Shown: positions 15,838 through 25,202 of the stretch, piece after piece
Numbering within the stretch: position 1 is the stretch's first letter
Layout of the letters: each line of letters begins with the position of its first letter
Source: Rhodococcus opacus
GTDB lineage: Bacteria; Actinomycetota; Actinomycetes; Mycobacteriales; Mycobacteriaceae
NCBI RefSeq assembly: GCF_012396235.1
Contig: NZ_JAAXPA010000001.1
Location: 62,001 to 126,000 of the forward strand
Length of the DNA stretch: 64,000 bases
Direction of reading: 5' to 3'
Program-made: the position numbers and the translations under genes
Notes under the pieces: generated by a model
Told to the model about the DNA's origin: nothing
What the model saw: the letters and a program-made list of their open reading frames with translations, nothing else
The model's database searches: none

Positions 15838-17262
15838 ATGCTGCAGACAGTGTTCGAGAAGAATCAACCGAACGCGAAGGTCGTCGACCATGCGCTCCGG
15901 CGCACCCGGTTGGCACCGTTCTGGATCGAGGACGTCGCCGACACACCCACCTACCCGGCCGCCTCGGCCGACGCCGCGTACGACCTGGTCGTCGTCGGCG
16001 GCGGATACACCGGACTCTGGAGTGCTCTGCTCGCGAAACAGCGCCACCCCGAACTGTCCGTCGCGCTCGTGGAGGGCGAGACCATCGGTTGGGCCGCATC
16101 CGGTCGTAACGGCGGGTTCGTCGAAGCCAGCCTGACCCACGGCAGCGAGAACGGACGACGACGCTGGCCGGGGGAGATCGACGCCCTCGAAGCACTCGGG
16201 CTCGAGAACCTCGACGCCATCGAGAAGACCGTGCACACTCTGGGGTTGGACTGCGATTTCGAACGGAACGGCGCGATCTCGGTCGCGATCGCCGATTACC
16301 AGGCGAAGGACGTGTTCGACACGCCGCCGAGCGCTACCACCACGGTGCTCGACGGGCCCGCGATGCGGGCGCAGGTGAACTCGCCCACGTATCTGGCCGG
16401 TGTGTGGGACAAGCAGTCCACCGCGCTGGTGCATCCGGCCAAGCTCGCCACCGAACTCGGCCGGGCCTGCGCGGAGCACGGTGTCGAGATGTTCGAGCAC
16501 ACCAAGGTTCTCGATCTCGTCCGCTCCCGATCATCGTCCCGGGTCGGCGTTCGGACGGCGTCCGCGACCCTGTCGGCCGGACGAGTGATCCTGGCAACCA
16601 ATGCTTTTCCGTCCCTGCTGAAGCGGTACCGGCTGCACACGGTTCCGGTGTACGACTACGTGCTCATGACCGAACCGCTGTCCGACGCACAGCTCGCGGA
16701 GGTCGGATGGTCCGCGCGACAGGGCGTCGCCGACATGTCCAACCAATTCCACTACTACCGGCTCACCCGCGACAACCGAATCCTCTGGGGCGGATACGAC
16801 GCGATCTACCACTTCGGGCGGGGAATGCACCACGACCTCGAAGACCGCCCCGAATCCCACGCGAGGCTCGCGAGCCACTTCTTCACGACGTTTCCTCAGC
16901 TCGAGGGCCTCGAGTTCACCCACAAGTGGGGCGGCGTCATCGATACGTCGACACGCTTCTGCTCGTTCTTCGGTTCCGCGGCGAAGGGGCGGATCGCGTA
17001 CGCGGCCGGCTTCACCGGTCTCGGTGTCGGCGCCTCCCGCTTCGCGGCGAACGTCATGCTCGACAAGGTGTCCGGCGAGACGACGGCGTTGACGGAATTG
17101 GACTTGGTGAAGTCCATGCCCCTCCCCTTCCCGCCCGAACCGTTGGCGGCGGCCGGTATCAACGCCACCCGATGGTCCCTCGATCGCGCCGATCACACGG
17201 AGGGCCGACGGAATCTCTTCCTCAAGGCTCTCGACGCGGTGGGATTGGGATTCGACTCGTGA
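15838..17262 (+). CDS. FAD-dependent amine oxidase (gamma-glutamylputrescine oxidase-like)
   Basis: A 474-residue protein from ATG 15838. A DAO/PuuB-type fold is shown by the dinucleotide motif (DLVVVGGGYTGLWSALLAKQ) near residue 43, by SGRNGGFVEAS near 87, and by the C-terminal GFTGLGVGASRFAANVMLD, which closes the FAD site. Such enzymes oxidise the amine of putrescine or its gamma-glutamyl derivative to an aldehyde, releasing ammonia and peroxide. It is first in an operon with cupin, permease, regulator, aminotransferase and aldehyde dehydrogenase, which supports amine catabolism. No gamma-glutamylputrescine synthetase is present here, so the true substrate is open. The GTGA overlap links it to the cupin gene. 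Confidence 0.85.
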   Translation: MLQTVFEKNQPNAKVVDHALRRTRLAPFWIEDVADTPTYPAASADAAYDLVVVGGGYTGLWSALLAKQRHPELSVALVEGETIGWAASGRNGGFVEASLTHGSENGRRRWPGEIDALEALGLENLDAIEKTVHTLGLDCDFERNGAISVAIADYQAKDVFDTPPSATTTVLDGPAMRAQVNSPTYLAGVWDKQSTALVHPAKLATELGRACAEHGVEMFEHTKVLDLVRSRSSSRVGVRTASATLSAGRVILATNAFPSLLKRYRLHTVPVYDYVLMTEPLSDAQLAEVGWSARQGVADMSNQFHYYRLTRDNRILWGGYDAIYHFGRGMHHDLEDRPESHARLASHFFTTFPQLEGLEFTHKWGGVIDTSTRFCSFFGSAAKGRIAYAAGFTGLGVGASRFAANVMLDKVSGETTALTELDLVKSMPLPFPPEPLAAAGINATRWSLDRADHTEGRRNLFLKALDAVGLGFDS

Positions 17263-17639
17263 GCGACCCCGCGACCGGGGTCGTCGCCTGGGAATCCGGA
17301 CCGCTTACCGATGCTCGAACCACCGATCTCGAGTACCACCGCCTGCCCGAGGAGCAGGTGATCGGCGACAGCGTGCCGAAGGTCGGCGAACGAGTGCTCG
17401 GCGACTTCGCCGGTGTCACCGTCGGCGTGTGGGAGATCGAGCCCAGCACCTCGTGCGACGTCGAGATCGACGAGGTGTTCGTGGTGCTCAGCGGCGACGC
17501 GACCGTGCAGTTCGACGACGACACCCCCGATCTCGAGCTCGGTCCCGGAAGTGTCGTCCACGTGCGGTCCGGGCAGAAGACCCGCTGGATCGTGCGTGAC
17601 ACGCTGCGGAAGATCTTCATCGCCGCGCCGGCAACGTAA
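17259..17639 (+). CDS. Cupin-fold protein of the amine operon
   Basis: A 126-residue protein whose GTG 17259 overlaps the stop of the oxidase gene (GTGA), so translation is coupled. Residues 55-115 form one small cupin: EIEPSTSCDVEIDEVFVVLSG followed by LELGPGSVVHVRSGQKTRW. The first cupin motif has Cys/Asp/Glu where His is usual, so metal binding is uncertain. Members of this group are often annotated as (S)-ureidoglycine or ethanolamine-type cupins; here it probably assists the oxidase or binds the product. The precise role is not known. Confidence 0.75.
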   Translation: MSDPATGVVAWESGPLTDARTTDLEYHRLPEEQVIGDSVPKVGERVLGDFAGVTVGVWEIEPSTSCDVEIDEVFVVLSGDATVQFDDDTPDLELGPGSVVHVRSGQKTRWIVRDTLRKIFIAAPAT

Positions 17640-17717
17640 CCGCGAAAACCACTACACCCCTGTACTACACCTGCACGGGCACGTCTGCCCCCACCCGCAC
17701 ACCTCGAGGGAGACTTG

Positions 17718-19253
17718 ATGAGCATTGCCGAACCGCCACCCTTGAAGACCCAGCCCTCGAAGACCCAGAACCCGCTCGACTCCGCGAAGGGCCTCAACAG
17801 CGGCGCACTGGGATTGATCGGCAACACGGTGATCGGGCTGTCGTCGGTCGCGCCCGCCTACAGCCTCGCCGCGACGCTGGGCTACGTCGTTCTGGCCGTC
17901 GGCGACAAGGCACCGTCGATGTTCCTCGTCGCGTTCATCCCCATGTTGCTCACGGCGTTCGCCTACCGCGAGCTCAATCGGGACACCCCGGACTGCGGCA
18001 CCTCGTTCACCTGGGGCACCAAGGCGTTCGGACCGTGGATCGGCTGGATGGCGGGATGGGGACTCGCCGTGTCCGCGATCATCGTCCTCGCCAACACCGC
18101 GGAGATCGCGGCGATCTACCTGTTCGAGGTTCTCGGGTTGCACGCGGCAGCCGAGTCGCTCGCCGCGAAGGTTCTGCTGGGGTGCTTCTTCATCGCGGCC
18201 ATGACGTACGTCAGCTTTCGCGGCATCCTCATCAGCGAACGGCTGCAGAATGTCCTGATCGCCGTGCAGTTCACCGTCCTCATCGGGGTCAGCGTCATCG
18301 CACTGTCGAAGGTGTTCGGCGGCACCGCCGGCCCGCAGGCGATCACCCCGAAACTCGACTGGATCATTCCCACCGGCGTCTCGATGTCCAGTGCCGCACA
18401 GGCCATCATCCTGTGCATCTTCATCTACTGGGGGTGGGATGCCTGCCTGGCGGTCGGTGAGGAAACAAAGGATTCCGAGCGGACTCCCGGCCGCGCCGCG
18501 GTCTTGACCACGGTCATTCTCGTCGCCACGTACGTCCTGGTCGGATACGCGGTCCAGTCGTTCGCCGGGTTCGGGGACACCGGCATCGGCCTGAACAATC
18601 CCGAAAACGTCGACGACGTGCTGACCACCCTGGGCGGGCCGGTCGCCGGACCGGTGGCAGCGTCGTTACTGCTGCTGACGGTCTCGATCTCCGCGCTCTC
18701 CTCGACCCAGACCACCATCCTGCCGACGGCCCGCGGAACATTGTCGATGGCGGTCTACGAAGCACTGCCGCGAAAATTCTCCACCGTGCACCCCCGATAC
18801 ATGACCCCCGGCTTCGGAACCCTGGTCATGGGAGCGTCGGCGCTCCTGTTCTACCTGGTCCTGTCGTTCGCGAGCGCCAACGCCCTGCAGGATTCGGTGG
18901 CGTCGCTCGGACTCGCGGTCGCCTTCTACTACGGCATCACCGCCTACGCGTGTGTCTGGTACTTCCGTCGGACACTCCTCGACTCGGCACGTAACCTGTT
19001 CATGCGCGGCATCTTCCCGCTGCTCGGCGCCCTCTGCATGACGTGGGCCTTCGTTCAGAGCGCCGTCGACATGCTGCGTCCCGACTACGGATTCACCGCG
19101 TTCGGCCCGTTCGGGGGCGTGTTCGTTCTCGGCGTCGGAATGCTGGTGGTCGGAATCCCTCTGATGTTGCTGTGTTTCGCGACCGGCTCCCGGGACTTCT
19201 TCCGCGGACGCACCCTCACCGCCGACACGGAAGTGAAGGTACCCGAGTCGTGA
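17718..19253 (+). CDS. APC-superfamily amino acid/polyamine permease
   Basis: A 511-residue protein; ATG 17718 is preferred to a TTG just before it because GAGGGAG lies at the right distance. After a polar N-terminus of about 30 residues, twelve hydrophobic segments are seen. The first carries the family motif (GLSSVAPAYSLAATLGY), the unwound helix of the APC fold, and a later one SSTQTTILPTARGTLSMA. The gene sits between the oxidase-cupin pair and the Lrp regulator in an operon of amine breakdown, so putrescine or a related amine is the likely substrate. It works in the cytoplasmic membrane, driven by proton exchange. Confidence 0.85.
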   Translation: MSIAEPPPLKTQPSKTQNPLDSAKGLNSGALGLIGNTVIGLSSVAPAYSLAATLGYVVLAVGDKAPSMFLVAFIPMLLTAFAYRELNRDTPDCGTSFTWGTKAFGPWIGWMAGWGLAVSAIIVLANTAEIAAIYLFEVLGLHAAAESLAAKVLLGCFFIAAMTYVSFRGILISERLQNVLIAVQFTVLIGVSVIALSKVFGGTAGPQAITPKLDWIIPTGVSMSSAAQAIILCIFIYWGWDACLAVGEETKDSERTPGRAAVLTTVILVATYVLVGYAVQSFAGFGDTGIGLNNPENVDDVLTTLGGPVAGPVAASLLLLTVSISALSSTQTTILPTARGTLSMAVYEALPRKFSTVHPRYMTPGFGTLVMGASALLFYLVLSFASANALQDSVASLGLAVAFYYGITAYACVWYFRRTLLDSARNLFMRGIFPLLGALCMTWAFVQSAVDMLRPDYGFTAFGPFGGVFVLGVGMLVVGIPLMLLCFATGSRDFFRGRTLTADTEVKVPES

Positions 19254-19338
19254 GTGCCGACGTCACCGGGAAGAGGCGATAGTTCCGAAATGTCCGAGCC
19301 GATTGTCTTCGACACCACGAGCAAGGGAGGATTCGACC

Positions 19339-19800
19339 ATGTCTGAGCAGCCTGCCTCTCTCGATCCCGTGTCCAAGCAGATCATCGAGCAACTTCAGGA
19401 GGATGGACGGCGGTCATACTCGGCCATCGGCAAGGTCGTCGGATTGTCGGAAGCGGCTGTACGCCAACGCGTGCAGAAGCTGATCGACACCGGCGTCACG
19501 CAGATCGTCGCGGTCACCGACCCCGTTCAAGTGGGATTCTCACGTCAGGCCATGGTCGGAATCCGCTGCTCCGGGGACGTCACCGACATCGCCGCCCGGC
19601 TCGCCGACGTCGACGCCATCGACTACGTCGTGTTGACAGCAGGCGCCTACGACATTCTGGCCGAGATCGTGTGCGAGAACGACGACCACCTCCTGACCGT
19701 GCTCAACAAAGAAATTCGCACTATTCCCGGTGTGCTCGGCACCGAGACGATGGTGTACCTGAAACTTGTCAAACAGCAATATGATTGGGGAACCCGATGA
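19339..19800 (+). CDS. Lrp/AsnC-family transcriptional regulator
   Basis: A 153-residue protein from ATG 19339 behind GGGAGG. The N-terminal winged helix-turn-helix (residues 10-60, IIEQLQEDGRRSYSAIGKVV followed by LSEAAVRQRVQKL) and the C-terminal RAM ligand-binding domain (IRCSGDVTDIAARLADVD, then DILAEIVCEN) are both complete. It lies inside the operon between permease and aminotransferase genes, and its stop overlaps the next start (ATGA). This arrangement fits a local regulator that responds to an amino acid or amine. The 28-base palindrome at 15736 is a candidate site for it. Confidence 0.9.
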   Translation: MSEQPASLDPVSKQIIEQLQEDGRRSYSAIGKVVGLSEAAVRQRVQKLIDTGVTQIVAVTDPVQVGFSRQAMVGIRCSGDVTDIAARLADVDAIDYVVLTAGAYDILAEIVCENDDHLLTVLNKEIRTIPGVLGTETMVYLKLVKQQYDWGTR

Positions 19801-21182
19801 CCACGGTTACCAACACTTCACCCACCACGGCGCACCTCGAAGCAGCAGCCCGCCGCCACCTGTGGGGGCATTTCTCCCGGCACGGGGAGAACATCACCCC
19901 GCCGATCATCACCCGCGGTGAGGGCGCCCGGATATGGGACGCCGCCGGCAAGAGCTACCTCGACGGGCTGTCCGGGTTGTTCGTCGTCCAGGCCGGGCAC
20001 GGCCGCCTAGAGCTCGCCGAGGCCGCCGCCAAGCAGGCCGAACAGCTCGCGTTCTTCCCGCTCTGGTCCTACGCCACCCCACCGGCGATCGAACTCGCCG
20101 AACGCCTCGCCGGCTACGCCCCCGGCGACCTGAACCGGGTCTTCTTCACCACCGGCGGCGGCGAGGCCGTCGAAAGCGCCTGGAAACTGGCCAAGCAGTA
20201 CTTCAAAAAGGTCGGCAAACCCGGCAAGCACAAGGTGATCTCCCGCTCCATCGCCTACCACGGCACCCCGCAGGGCGCCCTCGCCATCACCGGCATCCCC
20301 GCCCTGAAGGCCCCGTTCGAACCGCTCACCCCCGGCGCGTTCCGGGTCCCCAACACCAACATCTACCGGGCCCCCGAACCGCTCGGCTCGGACCCGAAGG
20401 CGTTCGGGATCTGGGCCGCCGACCGGATCGCCGAGGCCATCGAATTCGAGGGCCCGGACACCGTCGCCGCCGTCTTCCTCGAACCGGTGCAGAACGCCGG
20501 CGGCTGCTTCCCACCCCCGCCCGGCTACTTCGAGCGGGTCCGGCAGATCTGCGACGAGTACGACGTGCTGCTGGTCTCGGACGAGGTGATCTGCGCGTTC
20601 GGCCGGATCGGGTCGATGTTCGCGTGCGACGACTTCGGGTACGTCCCCGACATCATCACCTGCGCCAAGGGGATGACCTCCGGATACTCGCCGATCGGGG
20701 CGATGATCGCCTCGGACCGGTTGTTCGAACCGTTCGCCGACGGGACGTCGATGTTCGCGCACGGCTACACCTTCGGCGGGCACCCCGTCTCGGCGGCGGT
20801 GGCGCTGGCGAACCTGGACATCTTCGAACGCGAGGGCCTCAACGCCCACGTCGCCGAGCAGGCGCCGGCGTTCAGGGCCACCCTCGACAAGCTCACCGAC
20901 CTGCCGATGGTCGGGGACGTGCGCGGCGAGGGCTTCTTCTACGGCATCGAACTGGTCAAGGACAAGACCACCAAGGAGTCGTTCACCGACGACGAAGCCG
21001 AACGGATCCTGCACGGGTTCCTCTCCACCGCCCTGTTCGACGCCGGCCTGTACTGCCGGGCCGACGACCGCGGCGACCCGGTCATCCAACTCGCCCCACC
21101 CCTGATCTGCGGACAGACCGAATTCGACGAAATCGAAAACATCCTCCGCAGCGTCCTCACCGAAGCCTGGACCCTGCTGTGA
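19797..21182 (+). CDS. Class III PLP aminotransferase (putrescine/omega-amino acid type)
   Basis: A 461-residue enzyme. ATG 19797 overlaps the stop of the Lrp gene (ATGA), which decides the start over a TTG at 19785. The pyridoxal-phosphate lysine is Lys291 in CAKGMTSGYSPIGA, with the preceding LLVSDEVICAFGR motif holding the cofactor Asp. The family includes putrescine-pyruvate (SpuC-like) and beta-alanine-pyruvate transaminases. In this operon it would move an amino group of putrescine or a product to pyruvate and yield an aldehyde for the next enzyme. It acts in the cytosol. The stop overlaps the start of the dehydrogenase (GTGA). Confidence 0.9.
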   Translation: MTTVTNTSPTTAHLEAAARRHLWGHFSRHGENITPPIITRGEGARIWDAAGKSYLDGLSGLFVVQAGHGRLELAEAAAKQAEQLAFFPLWSYATPPAIELAERLAGYAPGDLNRVFFTTGGGEAVESAWKLAKQYFKKVGKPGKHKVISRSIAYHGTPQGALAITGIPALKAPFEPLTPGAFRVPNTNIYRAPEPLGSDPKAFGIWAADRIAEAIEFEGPDTVAAVFLEPVQNAGGCFPPPPGYFERVRQICDEYDVLLVSDEVICAFGRIGSMFACDDFGYVPDIITCAKGMTSGYSPIGAMIASDRLFEPFADGTSMFAHGYTFGGHPVSAAVALANLDIFEREGLNAHVAEQAPAFRATLDKLTDLPMVGDVRGEGFFYGIELVKDKTTKESFTDDEAERILHGFLSTALFDAGLYCRADDRGDPVIQLAPPLICGQTEFDEIENILRSVLTEAWTLL

Positions 21183-22672
21183 ACCACCAGGACCTTCCCG
21201 GGCTGTACGTCGGCGGCCGCTACCGGGACGGCCGGGCGGCCGAGCGGTACGAGGTGCTCAATCCGGCCACGGGCGAGGTGATCTCCTCCCGCACCGAAGC
21301 ATCGGTGGACGACGTCGACGACGCGGTCGCCACCGCGAAGACCGCCTACGCGGAATGGTCGGCGACGAGCCCGGGTGAGCGTTCCGCCGTCCTGACTCGA
21401 TGGGCCGCCGAGCTCACGGAGATGTCCGACGACATCGCACGCACCGAAACCCGGCAGACGGGCAAACCGATCAAACTGTCGACCGAGTTCGACGTTCCCG
21501 GGTCGATCGACAACGTGTCGTTCTTCGCCGGCGCGGCCCGCAATCTGGAGGGAAAGGCGTCGGGCGAGTACTCCCCCGACCACACGTCCACCATCCGCCG
21601 TGAATCCGTCGGGGTGATCGGCTCGATCGCGCCGTGGAACTATCCGCTGCAGATGGCCGCGTGGAAGGTCCTGCCCGCGGTCGCCGCGGGCAACACCATC
21701 GTGCTCAAACCGGCGGAGATCACCCCCCTCACGTCACTGCTGTTCGCGGAGGCCGCGTCCCGAGCCGGAATGCCGGACGGCGTCGTCAACGTGATCACCG
21801 GCCGCGGCGTGACGACCGGGTCGTCTCTGGTGTCGCATCGGGACGTGAGCATGGTGAGTTTCACCGGATCGACGCCCGTGGGACGGCAGATCGCGGCCGC
21901 CGCGGCAGGCAAGCGACTCCATCTGGAACTGGGTGGGAAGGCACCCTTCGTGGTGTTCGACGACGCCGATCTCGAGGCGGCGATCAACGGAGCCGTCGCC
22001 GGTGCCCTCATCAACTCGGGCCAGGACTGCACCGCGGCCACCCGCGCCTACGTGCAGCGTCCGCTGTACGACGACTTCGTCGCCGGGGTGGCCTCACTCA
22101 TGGACACCGTCCGCCTGGGCGACCCGTCCGATCCCGGGACCGACATGGGGCCGTTGGTGTCGCGGCGACAGCAGCAGCACGTCGCCGGGTTCATCGATCG
22201 CGCCCGCGACACCGGGGCGAAGATCGTCCGCGGCGGATCCGTCCCCGGGGGCGACCTCGCATCCGGCTTCTACTACGAGCCGACGCTCGTCGTGGGTGCC
22301 GAGCAGTCGAGTGAGATCGTGCAGCGGGAGATCTTCGGCCCGGTTCTCGTCGTCCTGCCGTTCGAAAACGATACGGACGGAATCGCGCTCGCCAACGACA
22401 CCGACTTCGGACTGGCGGCGTCCGCGTGGACACGGGACCTGTACCGGGCTCAAACCGCCTCCCGCGACATCGCCGCGGGCTGTGTGTGGATCAACGACCA
22501 CATCCCGATCATCAGCGAGATGCCCCACGGCGGGTGCAAGGCCTCCGGTTACGGCAAGGACATGTCGACGTACTCGCTCGACGAATACACCCACGTCAAG
22601 CACGTCATGTCCGACATCACCGGAACCGCCAGGAAGGACTGGCACCGGACGGTGTTCGGCGACCGAGGATAA
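21179..22672 (+). CDS. NAD(P)-dependent aldehyde dehydrogenase (aminobutyraldehyde type)
   Basis: A 497-residue enzyme from GTG 21179, overlapping the stop of the aminotransferase gene. The catalytic Cys284 lies in NSGQDCTAA and the general base Glu250 in LELGGK; the NAD loop FTGSTPVG and the C-terminal EMPHGGCKASGYGKDMS are also as in gamma-aminobutyraldehyde dehydrogenases. It would oxidise the aminoaldehyde made by the oxidase or aminotransferase to an amino acid such as GABA. It is the last gene of the operon and is followed by a strong terminator at 22680-22712. Confidence 0.9.
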   Translation: MNHQDLPGLYVGGRYRDGRAAERYEVLNPATGEVISSRTEASVDDVDDAVATAKTAYAEWSATSPGERSAVLTRWAAELTEMSDDIARTETRQTGKPIKLSTEFDVPGSIDNVSFFAGAARNLEGKASGEYSPDHTSTIRRESVGVIGSIAPWNYPLQMAAWKVLPAVAAGNTIVLKPAEITPLTSLLFAEAASRAGMPDGVVNVITGRGVTTGSSLVSHRDVSMVSFTGSTPVGRQIAAAAAGKRLHLELGGKAPFVVFDDADLEAAINGAVAGALINSGQDCTAATRAYVQRPLYDDFVAGVASLMDTVRLGDPSDPGTDMGPLVSRRQQQHVAGFIDRARDTGAKIVRGGSVPGGDLASGFYYEPTLVVGAEQSSEIVQREIFGPVLVVLPFENDTDGIALANDTDFGLAASAWTRDLYRAQTASRDIAAGCVWINDHIPIISEMPHGGCKASGYGKDMSTYSLDEYTHVKHVMSDITGTARKDWHRTVFGDRG

Positions 22673-22679
22673 GCCCGAT

Positions 22680-22712
22680 CGCCGGGACGGCAGCGCGTGT
22701 GCCGTCCCGGCG
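22680..22712 (+). terminator. 13-bp terminator of the amine operon
   Basis: CGCCGGGACGGCA (22680-22692) pairs perfectly with TGCCGTCCCGGCG (22700-22712) over a seven-base loop, eight bases after the stop of the dehydrogenase gene. There is no T-run, as is usual in actinobacteria. Confidence 0.75.
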
Positions 22713-22796
22713 ACCGTGGCAGTTCTGCCAAGTCCCGCCCCGCGCGCGACTACGCTGACGAACAGGCGCGTTCGCTTCGGCTGAAAGGCAGAGACG

Positions 22797-23987
22797 ATGC
22801 ATGTGACTCCGTTCGCCTGGATTGTGACGATCGTCGTGATCATCGCTCTGCTCGCGTTCGACTACTTCTTCCACGTCCGCCACGCGCACATCCCGACGCT
22901 GAGGGAAGCGGCGATCTGGTCGTCGATCTACGTCGGACTCGCGTTGCTCTTCGGTGTCGCGGTCCTGATCTTCGGTGGCGTCGACATGGGCTCGGAGTAC
23001 TTCGCGGGCTACGTCACGGAGAAGGCGCTGTCCGTCGACAACCTCTTCGTCTTCCTCATCATCATGTCCAGCTTCCGGGTCCCGCGCGAAGACCAGCAGA
23101 AGGTCCTGCTGTTCGGCATCGTGTTCTCGATCTTCGCCCGGACCGCGTTCATCTTCCTCGGTGCCGCGCTGATCAACTCGTTCGCGTGGGTGTTCTACTT
23201 CTTCGGCCTGATCCTGCTGATCACCGCCGGCAACATGCTGCGACCCGAGACCGAGGATTCGCATTCGGCCGACAACTTCATCATCCGGATCGCGAAGAAG
23301 TTCATGCACACCACCGAGCACTACGACGGCGACAAACTCTTCACCATCGAGAACGGCAAGCGGGCGATGACGCCGATGCTGCTGGTGATGGTTGCGATCG
23401 GCGGCACCGACATCCTGTTCGCGCTCGACTCCATTCCCGCGATCTTCGGCCTCACCCAGAACGTCTTCGTCGTCTTCACGGCCACCGTGTTCTCGCTGAT
23501 GGGTCTGCGGCAGCTGTACTTCCTGCTCGACGGACTCCTCGACCGCCTCATCTACCTGTCGTTCGGATTGTCCGCGATCCTCGCGTTCATCGGGGTCAAG
23601 CTGATCCTGCATGCGCTGCACGAGAACAACCTGCCGTTCGTCAACGACGGCGAACCGGTGAACGTCATCGAGATCAGCACGTTCGCGTCGCTGGCCGTCA
23701 TCATCGGCATCCTCGTCATCACCGTGATCGCGTCGCTCACCAGCAAGCGGGGCCGGGCACAATCCGCCATCGCCGGTGCCCGGCGGCACGCGATCAACTA
23801 CCTCGACCTCGACTACACCGCCGACCTGGCAGAGCGCGAACGCATGTATGACAAGTTGCTCAAAGAGGAGGAACAGCTCAAGAAGCTCGACCCGAAGTTC
23901 AAGAAGATGGTCCGCGAAGAAACCGCACTCATGGACCTCATCAAGCGCGCCCACCAGGAGCACGACGCGTTTCTCAAACAGAATTAG
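22797..23987 (+). CDS. TerC-family integral membrane protein
   Basis: A 396-residue protein from ATG 22797. Seven or more hydrophobic segments are visible. Typical TerC/Alx motifs occur: FAGYVTEKALSVDNLFVFLI (near residue 75), with the Glu and Asp that bind metal, and the second half GGTDILFALDSIPAIFGL (near 200). A charged, lysine-rich C-terminal tail of about 70 residues (from 325) lies in the cytosol and may form a coiled coil (LLKEEEQLKKLDPKFKK). Related proteins export manganese or load it into secreted enzymes and help tellurite resistance. No Mn riboswitch was recognised upstream, and no ter cluster surrounds it. Confidence 0.9.
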   Translation: MHVTPFAWIVTIVVIIALLAFDYFFHVRHAHIPTLREAAIWSSIYVGLALLFGVAVLIFGGVDMGSEYFAGYVTEKALSVDNLFVFLIIMSSFRVPREDQQKVLLFGIVFSIFARTAFIFLGAALINSFAWVFYFFGLILLITAGNMLRPETEDSHSADNFIIRIAKKFMHTTEHYDGDKLFTIENGKRAMTPMLLVMVAIGGTDILFALDSIPAIFGLTQNVFVVFTATVFSLMGLRQLYFLLDGLLDRLIYLSFGLSAILAFIGVKLILHALHENNLPFVNDGEPVNVIEISTFASLAVIIGILVITVIASLTSKRGRAQSAIAGARRHAINYLDLDYTADLAERERMYDKLLKEEEQLKKLDPKFKKMVREETALMDLIKRAHQEHDAFLKQN

Positions 23988-23999
23988 ACGAACAACGAA

Positions 24000-24022
24000 G
24001 CGCCCACCGAATCGGCGGGCGC
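24000..24022. terminator. Hairpin between TerC and the SPW-repeat gene
   Basis: GCGCCCACCG (24000-24009) and CGGCGGGCGC (24013-24022) pair over ten bases, with one mismatch on the plus strand and a G-U pair on the minus strand. It lies between convergent genes and can serve both. Confidence 0.6.
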
Positions 24023-24065
24023 TCCTGTGACTCGTGCCCCATCCCCATGAAGGCACGCGCCGCGA

Positions 24066-24509
24066 CTACCTCCTCCTCATCCGCATTCCGCCGTCCGCCA
24101 TGCCCATCGCGGTGATACCGAGACCCAGCAGACAGACGACGATGCCGCAGATCACGTTCGACCAGATCATTCCCGCCGTGGTGGTAACTCCGACGACCAG
24201 CCACGGGCTGACGATCATCCACAGACCCAGCAGCGGCGCGACGAACGCCATGCCGTGTGTGCGTGAGTAGGCCGACGTGAAACCGACGGCGAGCAGTGCC
24301 ACCGCAACACCCGACAACAGATTGCACATCGCCAGGCCCGACTGGCTCGCGAACCCGACAATCCACGGCGACGCCGCCATGTAGAGGCCCGCCATGAACA
24401 TCAGACCCTCGGTGACCTGCGTCATCGGCTGTTCCGAGACTCGGTCGTAGCGAGCCCGCAACTCGGCGATATCAGGGTGTCTCTCGATCGACATACCTGG
24501 TGTCGTCAT
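24066..24509 (-). CDS. SPW-repeat membrane protein
   Basis: A 147-residue protein from ATG 24509, set by the strong AAGGAGGTGGGTG ribosome site. Two copies of the SPW repeat are visible: AASPWIVGF near residue 47 and VSPWLVVGV near 103, each starting a hydrophobic pair of helices, four helices in all. The cytosolic N-terminus (about 30 residues) is charged. The family is widespread in actinobacteria and cyanobacteria with unknown function. It converges with TerC. The C-terminus is short and Arg/Met-rich. Confidence 0.85.
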   Translation of the reverse strand: MTTPGMSIERHPDIAELRARYDRVSEQPMTQVTEGLMFMAGLYMAASPWIVGFASQSGLAMCNLLSGVAVALLAVGFTSAYSRTHGMAFVAPLLGLWMIVSPWLVVGVTTTAGMIWSNVICGIVVCLLGLGITAMGMADGGMRMRRR

Positions 24510-24677
24510 CACCCACCTCCTTGAAAAAGAGAACCAATCCCTACCGAAGGGGGTGCCCCGAACTTGGCAGGGCAAACCAGCGATAACCAAGTAATTTTTG
24601 CGAGTTTGTGCTACCGACCAGTCCCCACAGACCGCGGCGCCCTTGGGCAAGCGTCCAGGGGCGGGCATACTCGAATT

Positions 24678-24836
24678 GTGTGGTGGATTGCCTGGGTCGC
24701 GCTCGTGTGGGTAGCACTGTCGGTGCCGCTCGCGATCCTCATCGGGAGAGCGATACGGCAGAAAGACCTGCGCGAACTGCCCGCCAGGGAAGACGCGACA
24801 AGAAAGAACGACCCGCCCGACCGAACGGTTGCGTGA
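24678..24836 (+). CDS. Small single-span membrane protein
   Basis: A 52-residue frame from GTG 24678 begins MWWIAWVALVWVALSVPLAILIG, a clear membrane helix, followed by a charged cytosolic tail (RAIRQKDLRELPARED). The next gene starts 48 bases later, also a small membrane protein, so the two may be an operon. No family was recognised. The start is supported by composition; the ribosome site before it is weak. Confidence 0.5.
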   Translation: MWWIAWVALVWVALSVPLAILIGRAIRQKDLRELPAREDATRKNDPPDRTVA

Positions 24837-24884
24837 CCGCGCCCCAGCGCGCGCAGTCCTGGCGCAGCTTGGAAGGATAGCGGG

Positions 24885-25196
24885 ATGGCGCTGCCCTTCT
24901 ATCCACTCGTGTTCATGAACCTGTTGTTTGCGGCGACCACACTGTGCCTTGCACGCCCCTCCCGCCTGTCCGCCGCAGCCACCGTCGCTGCCGCCGTTCT
25001 GTGGCTGTTCGGCAACGGACCGCTCGAGGGTCAAGTCCTCTGGGAGTTCGACGCCACGCACGGCCTCACGGTGTCCGACCTGCTGTCCGTTGCGGCCGTC
25101 GCCATCGCCGCGTGGACGTTCGCGACTACCGAGGACCGACCGTGGGCTCGGCGAACCGGGCGACGCCGCCGAACGCCGTTCCGAATTCGGTACTGA
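24885..25196 (+). CDS. Small membrane protein, three or four helices
   Basis: A 103-residue protein from ATG 24885 after GGAAGGATAGCGGG. Hydrophobic segments occur near residues 5-22, 28-44 and 65-80, and the C-terminus is Arg-rich (ARRTGRRRRTPFR). It ends six bases before the end of the convergent NRPS gene. No family was recognised. The codon use fits the neighbours, so I take it as a real gene of unknown function. Confidence 0.6.
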   Translation: MALPFYPLVFMNLLFAATTLCLARPSRLSAAATVAAAVLWLFGNGPLEGQVLWEFDATHGLTVSDLLSVAAVAIAAWTFATTEDRPWARRTGRRRRTPFRIRY

Positions 25197-25202
25197 GCGG
25201 GC

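Noticed and set aside
19934-22672. 912-codon plus-strand frame covering aminotransferase and dehydrogenase
   Set aside because: The first half is an Arg-rich out-of-frame reading of the aminotransferase; only the second half is the real dehydrogenase, which starts at GTG 21179.
22617-24056. Long minus-strand open frame opposite TerC, very rich in Asp, Glu and Arg
   Set aside because: It is the antisense of a complete TerC gene; composition is that of a GC-skewed shadow frame with no family motif or ribosome site.
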